DNA of 64,000 nucleotides from Patiria miniata (taxonomy: Eukaryota; Echinodermata; Asteroidea; Valvatida; Asterinidae), in the NCBI RefSeq assembly GCF_015706575.1, contig NW_024037065.1, positions 3,782,001 to 3,846,000 on the forward strand. Reading direction: 5' to 3'. The position numbers were made by a program, and so were the translations under genes. Numbering within the stretch: position 1 is the stretch's first letter; each line of letters opens with the position of its first letter. Below the pieces are notes generated by a model that saw nothing but the letters and a program-made list of their open reading frames with translations, made no database searches and had not been told where the DNA came from. Of this stretch, positions 30,514-38,500 are shown one piece after another.

Positions 30514-30990
30514 TTATACCTCTATTTCACCTCTTAGGGCTACACCCTCGGCCCCGCCTTTATTGTAGTGGTCATCGTATCTTTTTAGTGCTTTATTAAA
30601 TTGATTTTGAGTCACTTTAAATAAATCTCTAACTCGTTCTTTGTCTATTCCAGCTACATAATAAAAACACGCCGCTATTAACGACCGTTTGACACATCCG
30701 TTTCCCCTCAATGTTTTGTAATTAACGAGCTCGTTATATTTATTGATTGTTTCTTGGACATCTTCTAAGTCTTGCTCTGGACAAACAGACAAAATAAGTT
30801 TCTCCACAGTTTTTCTTTTGTTTCTTTTTAAAATTAACCAATTGATACGATCTTCTTGCGCATTTTCTGCCGAAAAATCAAACTAACGTGAGACTATTTC
30901 ACCGCACGTTTCACAAACTAAAAAACCATTCTCGATGATTATATGATGATCGCACTTATCCCCAAGTTGTGACGTCCCAAAGTATTCCAT
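30514..30990 (-). pseudogene. TFIIB-like transcription factor of the Polinton (broken)
   Basis: On the minus strand the N-terminal part near 30,880-30,990 has a zinc-ribbon pattern, C-x-H followed by ENGFLVCETCG, as in TFIIB. The part near 30,520-30,800 matches the TFIIB cyclin-like core: LRGNGCVKRSLIAACFYYVA, then a recognition-helix-like VRDLFKVTQNQFNKALKRY. A TFIIB homologue would recruit RNA polymerase II to the element's own promoters. The gene looks broken. The upstream GTTTATTAAATAG resembles the sequence before the 408-residue gene. Its compact size, one cyclin-like unit and not two, also occurs in viral TFIIB-like proteins. Confidence 0.6.
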
Positions 30991-31260
30991 CTATTTAATA
31001 AACTTTAAATAAAAATGATTGCATTTTTAAATAAAGAATTAAATATCGCCCTCTGTTTCTTTATATAATTGAAATCAGATCTCTTAGTGCCCGTTAATAG
31101 CGCTCTGTTTTTTATCGGTACATGAACTCCTTATCATAAAATTAAATACCGCCCTCTGTTTATAATACCTCACCACCAATGAATGGCGCCCTCTGTTGAT
31201 TTCTTTTATTATAATTGAACTTGGACTCGATAAAACTATCATTCATACGTTCTCTTTATT
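30991..31260. promoter_or_regulatory. AT-rich spacer with repeated CGCCCTCTGTT motif
   Basis: There is no gene here. Within 150 bp the motif CGCCCTCTGTT occurs at 31047, 31150 and 31187, with a relative (GCGCTCTGTTTT) near 31103, each preceded by an AAT-rich stretch. It lies between the start of the TFIIB-like gene and the palindrome array, so it may hold control sites for the former. Confidence 0.5.
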
Positions 31261-31285
31261 TGATATTCATATATTATAATTTATA

Positions 31286-32364
31286 CAGTAAAAAGCCACT
31301 CGGAGTGGCTTTTTCGTTGTCATTCAAATTAGCTCATTTAAATAACTTTTATTACATCTTAATATATACAGTAAAAAGCCACTCCGAGTGGCTTTTTTGT
31401 TGTCATTCAAATTAGCTCATTTAAATAACTTTAATTACATCTTAATATATACAGTAAAAAGCCACTCCGAGTGGCTTTTTCATTGTCATTCAAATTAGCT
31501 CATTTAAATAGCTTTTCTAACATCTTAATATATACAGTAAAAAGCCACTCCGAGTGGCTTTTTCGTTGTCATTCAAATTAGCTCATTTAAATAACTTTTA
31601 TTACATCTTAATATATACAGTAAAAAGCCACTCCGAGTGGCTTTTTTGTTGTCATTCAAATTAGCTCATTTAAATAACTTTTATTACATCTTAATATATA
31701 CAGTAAAAAGCCACTCCGAGTGGCTTTTTCGTTGTCATTCAAATTAGCTCATTTAAATAGCTTTTCTAACATCTTAATATATACAGTAAAAAGCCACTCC
31801 GAGTGGCTTTTTCGTTGTCATTCAAATTAGCTCATTTAAATAGCTTTTCTAACATCTTAATATATACAGTAAAAAGCCACTCCGAGTGGCTTTTTCTTTG
31901 TCATTCAAATTAGCTCATTTAAATAACTTTTCTGGCATCTTTATATATACAGTAAAAAGCCACTCCGAGTGGCTTTTTCTTTGTCATTCAAATTAGCTCA
32001 TTTAAATAACTTTTCTGACATCTTAATATATACAGTAAAAAGCCACTCCGAGTGGCTTTTTCGTTGTCATTCAAATTAGCTCATTTAAATAGCTTTTATG
32101 ACATCTTAATATATACAGTAAAAAACCACTCCGAGTGGCTTTTTCTTTGTCATTCAAATTAGCTCATTTAAATAGCTTTTCTGGCATCTTAATATAAACA
32201 GTAAAAAGCCACTCCGAGTGGCTTTTTCTTTGTTACTCAAATTAGCTCATTTAAATAGCTTTTGATACATCCTAATATATACAGTAAAATACCACTCCGA
32301 GTGGATTTTTCTTTGTTATTCAAAGTAGCTCATTTAAATAGCTTTTTGGTTTGTCATATATCAA
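31286..32364. repeat. Thirteen 83-bp tandem repeats, each with a palindrome
   Basis: CAGTAAAAAGCCACT starts recur at exactly 83-bp steps (31286, 31369, 31452, and so on to 32282), 13 copies. Each unit carries AAAAAGCCACTC-C-GAGTGGCTTTTT (arms of 12, one-base centre) and an ATTTAAAT core within AGCTCATTTAAATAGCT. The first unit has G, not C, at the palindrome centre. The last two or three copies are the most diverged, and the middle ones nearly identical. The array sits 0.9 kb from the right terminal repeat. Possible roles are protein-binding array, terminator array, or packaging or segregation site; none is proven. Confidence 0.97.
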
Positions 32365-32880
32365 AAGGTTTTTGCATTCTTTAACTGCTGAGTCAAATCT
32401 CCTATTTTGACCACGATCCATTCACCCACCGTGTTGACCATGCTGTTTGCCAATGTGACGAAATCTTGCCCGTATGTAACATCTACAACACTAGATGGAC
32501 AGTTCATCTGAAAAAAAGGAGAAATAGGCCTTAATAAGTAAATTTTGTTACACACAAACATACAGTAATAATAATTTGGGGCCTAATCATCCTTACTCGT
32601 ATCTGGCATGTTAAATTGCAAAAGACGCAACTACAACGTGTTCGGGGGCGCTGACAAGTAAAGACGCCTATGGTTTTCGCCTTTTACACACAAATCACCC
32701 CGACATATTGGACACCTGATGTATAAAAAATACACGTTATAAGCGTATTATAATTACCTTTGAAAGTTGGTCTGTTGGTAGTTTAGCTGCTCGTATTCGG
32801 AAATGAAGCTATACAGTTGTACAGTGCTGTCGAGTCTGGATATGATTAGATACCACTGAACTCCGCCTTATAAATCCGAC
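32361..32880 (-). CDS. Spliced small gene in the Polinton right arm (48 residues)
   Basis: Minus-strand model: TATATAAG at 32907-32914, a start about 30 bp on, untranslated exon about 32880-32758 ending AAAG|GTAATT, 250-bp intron, then acceptor CTTTTTTTCAG directly followed by ATG at 32507 and an open frame to TGA at 32361-32363. No ATG occurs in the modelled first exon, so translation would begin at the exon-2 ATG. Product: MNCPSSVVDVTYGQDFVTLA...VGEWIVVKIGDLTQQLKNAK. I do not recognise it. It may be a captured host gene piece, or a regulator of the element. It ends at the edge of the palindrome array. Confidence 0.45.
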
Positions 32881-33220
32881 TGGCCATCCGCTGTGAGGGT
32901 ATCTGGCTTATATAGGAACTAAAAATAGCAACCATTGTTTGCTTCTGACGTTGCGATGAGTCATATCCTGGCTGCCCCAACTAACAAAAGCAATTCATCA
33001 CGGTCCATTGAATTTCAATAGATGTTTACCCCAACTGCAAAATTGTGTCACCGTGACCCTGAGTCACTTCATATTTTGCAAGTCAGGGTTGGAGTAGACT
33101 TGTACGAGTCGTATTTAACACAAGATCAAAAATGAAAAATATAAATATAGAGGGCCTGGCCTTATTTCGAGACTGAGATATTGAGAGAGATATATTTGGG
33201 AGGGAGATCATTGCATGGGA

Positions 33221-33395
33221 GAGGGAGATTATTGGGAGGGGGAGGGAAATCATTGGGAGAGATCAAGGGGCGGGGCGTGGCCAGTGGGTGGGGGAAAGGG
33301 AGAGGGGTAAAGTCTGGTACCTGCCCCTCTCCCCATTGGCCCTGTACTACCCCCAGACCTATGGCAAAGTCTGGTATCCGCCCTTCTCCCCTACT
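33221..33395 (-). repeat. Polinton right terminal inverted repeat
   Basis: Reverse complement of the left repeat, identical over 175 bp and ending in CCCCTACT. Just inside it, at about 33170-33220, the arm contains an extra imperfect duplication of a GGGAGGGAGATCATTG-type motif not present on the left. The 5-bp ACCAG duplication follows at 33396-33400. Confidence 0.95.
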
Positions 33396-33400
33396 ACCAG

Positions 33401-34076
33401 TATTCTGGAGAAAGACAAAACATGCCAAGGAAGTTGGTCCACACTTGCTCAGGCCAAACTCTCACACATGGTTTTGTTCAACAGGAAGAGATCAGGTGAA
33501 GTAGGGAAAATGAAGGTATCGGATGTCAGTCGTCTAAACACAGCCCCAGCATGTCAAGATATCATTAAATCCCTGTCACCGTGGGAGAGAGATCTCACAA
33601 TAAACTCACAAGAGTGGAAATCATGGGTAAACGAGGACGAACAGTTCCTGTGTTGCTCACCAAGAGTGTCAAGGATAGCCTTGCCCTGCTGTTGTCCTGC
33701 AGCAGAGATGTTGGGATCCATGAGCACAACAAGTACTTTCCAAAGGTTCACTCTGAAACCTCTCACTACAGAGGCTCTGATGCACTGAGGAAATTTGCTT
33801 GCAGCTATAGAGCTAACTTTCCTGAACTTTTGACCTCAACGCGCCTCCGCAAACACGTTGCTACTTTGTCACAGGTCCTCTGTGTGAAAGACAATGAGCT
33901 GGACATACTAACCAACTTTCTTGGTCACGACATCCGCACACACAGGGAATACTATAGACTACTAGAGCAGATAACCCAGACAGTCAAGGTTAGCCAGATC
34001 CTGATGGCCATGGAAGAGGGTAACCTCCAGGATTTCAGGGGCAAAACATTGGATGAGATAGCTGCAACTGCTGGAG
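33401..34076 (+). pseudogene. Tyrosine-recombinase-like core after the Polinton
   Basis: Host coding resumes with SILEKDKTCQGSW, then a box-I-like VLFNRKRSGEVGKMKVSDV (the arginine context of tyrosine recombinases). After a frame change near 33,600 comes LTRVEIMGKRGRTVPVLL, then STRLRKHVATLSQVL and LDILTNFLGHDIRTHREYYR. These resemble the box-II arginine and the H/Y end of the catalytic domain (LRxxxAT...LGH...YY). Whether it ever had recombinase activity is unknown; Crypton-type transposons and host genes derived from them share this fold. The exon ends at donor GTAAGA (34077). Confidence 0.65.
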
Positions 34077-34418
34077 GTAAGATATTGGTTCTTCTTCTCT
34101 TGTTCTTGGGTTTATCTTACGTCCGTTGGTCCCAGAGAGAAAGCAAGATTTTAAAAAAAGAAAGAAATACTAATGCTCTCAAATAACGTACAGTGAAGTC
34201 ATGAGACTTGGCATCTACTGTGTAAAATATCACTTTTCCTATCGTCAAAAACAAGCTACTGTTTTTTACAAATCAATTGAAAGTTTCGAAGAGGAAAATA
34301 CCAATTCTCATTCGGCTTTCTCTAATGTTTTTCTAAAATTTAACTTTTAAACACAAGATTTAGAACAACTTAATTTTATATCCATGTGCTTATCAGTTTT
34401 TAATCTTACCTTTTACAG

Positions 34419-34950
34419 GAGTGCATGAGTCTTCTCCTGGAGAGACCAGTAGAGAGACACTAGGGAGCATCATTGACACAGGATGTCCAGGACCAGGTCC
34501 ATCCAAAGAAAGTGATGGATCAAGAGCAAGAGGTCACCTTATTTCACCTTATTGCTTAACCATTCAAGACTATGGGCAGGGGTTTATCTTGAGTAGCACA
34601 CGGCGCTGCTTCAACTTGGCTCAGTATATAGTTCAGCCAAGTTTCAGTTCAAGAGCTACAGGTAACTTATTTCTCTCAATTAATTACCTTCACATATTTT
34701 GGCAAAGGATTATCCACACTAGCACACATGACTGCTTCACATCAGCTCAGTGCCATTCTGCTCACCTCTGCTACGCTACATTAAGCTTTTTTTTTTTATC
34801 GGGAGAGTACACCATGAGCTTTATCGGTTTCAATCTTATCTTTTGCAGGAGTGAATAAGTCTCCTTCTAGAGTGACTGCAGGGAGCATCAGTGACACAGG
34901 ATGTACAAGACCAGGCCAATCCAAAGGACGTGATGGATCAAGAGCTAGAG
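34419..34950 (+). pseudogene. Tandem duplicated exon pair of the recombinase-like gene
   Basis: Exons 34419-34532 (38 codons) and 34849-34950 (34 codons) are clearly related. Both start with GGAGTG after a TTTTRCAG acceptor, contain the DTGC...PG.SK..DGSRAR pattern and end AGAG|GT. Both are multiples of three and keep phase 1, so either or both could be spliced in. The flanking introns also share sequence, showing duplication of an exon-intron unit. The encoded peptide is low in hydrophobic residues and probably a linker. Confidence 0.6.
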
Positions 34951-35149
34951 GTATCTTTTCTCCATATTGCTGAACCTGTAAAGATTACGGACAGCCCAAA
35001 ATTCTACTTCTCTGATGCTGAACGTTAAAACAATATGAAAACTTAAAAGATCCTTTAAAATACAATTTTGAAATAAGTCAATTGATACAAAGCCAAACCT
35101 TCGTGAATTCAAAGTTAATAATTTTTTTTTTGAATTCTAATGCAGCCTT

Positions 35150-35900
35150 TCAAAATCATCCCTGTGCCTGAAAAGGATCCAAGATGCTGTTTTTTCATGG
35201 CGCTGCCTTTGCAGGAAAAAAGGGGAAACTGTGCACTCGCTGAAATGTAGAACTAGCTGTTTCCTTGGATGAAAATACGAGAATTGCACTGTTTAAGTTC
35301 CCAACATACTGTAACATTTGAGCAATTGACACAATTTGTTTTGACATGGCGCGCCATAGAAAGCGATAGACGCGCAATAAGTTTGTCGCCGCCAGCGGGC
35401 TAGTCAGTTGGTGAACGCGACTTGTGCTGGAAGGACCAACCAAGCCTACCGGAGCGTCAATCCAAGGAGGCGAAAGGGCGTACTGCAGTAAGTATATGTG
35501 CCTACCTACCTTTAGCGTGGGGCATATAGCGGAGCCATAGGCGCGACTGTTGGCCGGACGCCTCGAGGGACGACGTACGCTAGCGAGCGTACATCTACTG
35601 AGGCGTCGGTCCGAGCACTGAGGCGCAGGGCTGCTGTAGGTACCGCTGGAGGCGTTAGGACTCATCGAGGAGTTACACGCTCCATATAAACCAGGCTCAC
35701 GAGGAGCCTACCCCTTTGAGGCCCGAGGAGACGAGAGGCGTTGCTGAGGGAACAACTGTGCGCGACATTTAGAAGTGCATAAATGCGGCACTTGCGTGGT
35801 GGATAAGTGCAAACTAGTGGCGGCGGAGGCGCTGTGCACTCACGGCAGGCGCTATACACTCACTAGAGGCGCCATAGCAATCACTTGAGGCGATATTTAG
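35150..35900. other. GC-rich intronic insertion with GAGGCG-type motifs
   Basis: Within the last intron of the recombinase-like gene this segment is clearly richer in GC than its surroundings. It repeats short words such as GAGGCG, TGAGGCGC and GTGCACTCAC. A minus-strand open frame of 156 codons (35195-35665) spans much of it but has low-complexity composition and no recognisable motif. An inserted non-coding element is more likely than a gene. Confidence 0.4.
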
Positions 35901-36242
35901 GGCTCATTCAAGTAAATCACTCTAAACATAATAATTGATCTAATTAAATAAATCAGTGAAACCTTCTTTCTTTTGTCATTGCGTCACAGTAGTTTTTACA
36001 TGTTTGTCAGTCTGTATTGCCTGTCTGGAAGTCAGCGAACTGTGAGTAGACTGAGTATACGTGGTGGTATATTTCCAACCGAACGGACCTGCACCTCGGC
36101 GCTGTTAGGGTTACTCGCCTTACCCGCGAGTGTTCGCCGAGGACAACCGACCTGGCAATAGTAAAATCCGCCACAATACCAAGAGCAGTTTTTATATGTC
36201 ATTTTGTAGCATAAATTTAGGTGGTATTGTTTCCTTTCTCAG

Positions 36243-36433
36243 GGGTAAAACGACCATGGTCCGATGATGAAATAAAGGCCATTAAAACAAGGAGGGCCCT
36301 CGTTGCACTGAGACTACCTGGGAAGGCAGACATAGAACAGCTGCAGCGACAACATCCTGTGCTCAAAGCAAGATCCTGGAGAAACATCAAGGACTACTTC
36401 CGAAACAATAAAAGCAAGCTTTTGCACTACTAG
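36243..36433 (+). pseudogene. Terminal exon with Myb/SANT-like segment
   Basis: After the acceptor TTTCTCAG at 36235-36242, reading in phase 1 gives GVKRPWSDDEIKAIKTRRAL... and ...QHPVLKARSWRNIKDYFRNN before the stop at 36431-36433. The RPWSxxE and RSWxxIKxYxxN pattern is the C-terminal Myb/SANT-like module that I recall from the same family, probably for DNA binding. This exon itself looks intact. AATAAA at 36609-36614 fits a polyadenylation site. Confidence 0.65.
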
Positions 36434-36614
36434 GTTTGATTTTGCCTTTTTCAACTGGTTGGATAATCAGAGCATTATAACTTTTTTTTCATTTTATAAG
36501 AAGTTTGGTCTTTTGTCTGTTTAGCATACTGTTTCATGTCAACATCCTTTGATGAGAAGATGTATGCAACATTTCAAAGGAACAAGGCAGAAAGTGCCGT
36601 GCCTTGCTAATAAA

Positions 36615-38500
36615 GAAATGTGGCCGTAAAACTTTTATCACTGGAAAGGAACATGCCAAATGTCATGTTTTTTTTTTAATGAAACATAACATCGGTATAT
36701 GCCATCTAAATGAAACCTGAAATTCTTTTATGTTTTGCTTATCTTTGCCAGTATAATTCTATAAACAAATTGGGGAAAAAATGATCTTTGTACTGAGAAG
36801 TTCATTTGATCATGTCAGACTTAGAAAAGATTGGTTTGTGTAAATCCAGACCCAGAACCTTTTTTTCAAAAATAGCAACAATAAGATGTTTCAATAATTT
36901 TCTGCAATTTGTGTTCTCTTTTTTTTTTTGGCAAGACAAATATTTTTGCAGTTGAAATATTAGTTAAACCTGACGCTCGTAATCAACCATAAATGCAGGA
37001 ATAACTTTGCTTTATTTGACAGAAGCGGTAAGCTCATTGTTTTGGTTATTGAGAGGTCCTTAAAAACCCACAAAGAAACACGGCCATTTTTTCTTTATAT
37101 TTTCAGTTAATTTCTTTTTTTTTCTTTCTGAACAACCAAGAAAAAGTTCCTGCTTTCCAGTTAAGTGATGTGACTTTACTATTTATTGCCAAGTTATTTA
37201 CCAAAATCAGTGGGAGTATTACATGAAAAATCATGTTGCAAGTTCCAAATCTAAATTTAATAATAAATCATGATGCATCAATCAACAGAACGTAAAAAGT
37301 AGCACACTTAAATTTTATAATTTTTATAAAATTTTATAATGATAAACCTGTTAACTTTTTAAAGTTTTAATTCACAGTGTTGTAAGTTTCAAACTCCAAA
37401 TTTCAGTAAATGATACACAAATTAAAAAATGTAGACAAATATGTATAATTTATTATGCTTTCGGTATTATAATTGATGTGCACAAATTTCCAATCTGTGA
37501 AAAAGTAAAATGCCAATTGCAAGTAGCAAACTTTAAATTTTATAACTGATGATACACCTTTAATTTTTAAAGTCTGTAAATCTAAATTTAATAAATCATG
37601 ATACATCAATCAACAGAATGTAAAAACAAACCTTTTAAATTTTGCAAGTAGCACACTTAAATTTTATAAATGATGATAAACCTGTTAACTTTTTTAAGTT
37701 TTAATTCACAGTGTTGCAAGTTTCTAACTCCAAATTTCAGTAAATGATACACAAATTAAAAATGTAGAAAAAAATGTATGATTAATTATGCTTTCGGTAT
37801 AATAATTGATGTGCACAAATTTCCAATCTGTGAAAAAAGTAAAATGCCAAGTTGCAAGTAGCAAACTTTAAATTTTAAAACTAATGATACTCCTTTAATT
37901 TTGTAATTAAGTCTGTAATTGTAGGTGTTGCAAGTTTTCAAAATCGAAAAAACTTTTAAATTAATAAAGTGATGCACGAATTCACCATTTGTTAATTTGT
38001 CAGCTTTCTTTTTAATGTACTGTAGGGGGGCCTATGTGTATCTTGTATCCAGAGCATTTTGGTTTGGAGAAAACCGTTTTCAACATGAATAAAAAGAAAA
38101 CTCTTGTGGGATAATTTCCATCAGCCTGGAATCATCATTAGTTGGAGTTTCCTTCAGTCAAAATAAAGCCTAAAAAGAATTTGAAAAAAAAACACCTTTG
38201 GCAACATTTGTTTTGATGCAGTGGTGAGTCCTCGTCAGAAAAAGGAAAGCCTAATTTTGTACAGCTAGTCCTCACTAGAATAGAAATACCAACCTTTAGT
38301 CCTCATTAGTGAGGTCTGTGAACAAAGTTCTCATATGAATAGAAAAACCCGTATGGGTGTGTATGCACGTGCATGGACATATATGCATGATGTATGGTCT
38401 GACCTTGTTAATTGCATGTACATGTACGTTCATGTCATGTTCTGGTAAGGTGCACAAACAGGCATTTATCAGTCCTAGAATTCATTCATCCCCGTCATTA
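36615..38500. repeat. AT-rich non-genic region with a two-copy 330-bp tandem repeat
   Basis: From about 37250 to 37930 two diverged copies of a unit of about 333 bp lie head to tail, each containing AATAAATCATGATRCATCAATC, AAACCTGTTAACTTTTT and TTATGCTTTCGGTAT. The rest is AT-rich with poly-T runs. No gene is evident. Confidence 0.7.

Larger units (their letters stand above)
16735..33395. mobile_element. Polinton (Maverick), 16.66 kb, mostly whole
   Basis: Ends begin AGTAGGGG and finish CCCCTACT. The terminal inverted repeats are identical over 175 bp. ACCAG flanks both ends (16730-16734, 33396-33400). Genes found: protein-primed DNA polymerase B, retroviral-type integrase, packaging ATPase, probable major and minor capsid proteins, several small membrane and coiled-coil proteins and a TFIIB-like factor. 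I do not recognise the usual adenain-like protease. The element looks mostly whole with about two breaks. Identical repeats argue for a recent insertion or repeat homogenisation. It interrupts a coding exon of the recombinase-like gene. Confidence 0.97.
15317..36614 (+). pseudogene. Zinc-finger/tyrosine-recombinase-like host gene, split by the Polinton
   Basis: Coding exons read from ATG 15318, after the acceptor TTTCACAG, through 16734. They resume after the Polinton at about 33401-34076, then at 34419-34532, 34849-34950 and 36243-36433, with polyadenylation signal AATAAA at 36609-36614. All introns downstream of the Polinton are in phase 1 with GT/AG ends, so the exon model is coherent. Order of parts: acidic N-terminus, two zinc-finger-like motifs, tyrosine-recombinase-like core, two copies of one exon, and a Myb/SANT-like end. 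I recall similar uncharacterised proteins in corals, molluscs, echinoderms and fish. It is decayed: in-frame stops at 15897-15899 and 16577-16579, frame changes near 16,450 and 33,600, and the 16.66-kb insertion. Confidence 0.75.

Noticed and set aside
31286-32364. CRISPR-like array of regularly spaced palindromic repeats
   Set aside because: The whole 83-bp unit repeats, including what would be spacers. There are no unique spacers or cas genes, and the setting is an animal Polinton.
35195-35665. 156-codon open frame on the minus strand as a protein gene
   Set aside because: Composition is Ser/Arg/Pro-rich and low in complexity, with no motif; it lies in an intron-like GC-rich insertion.
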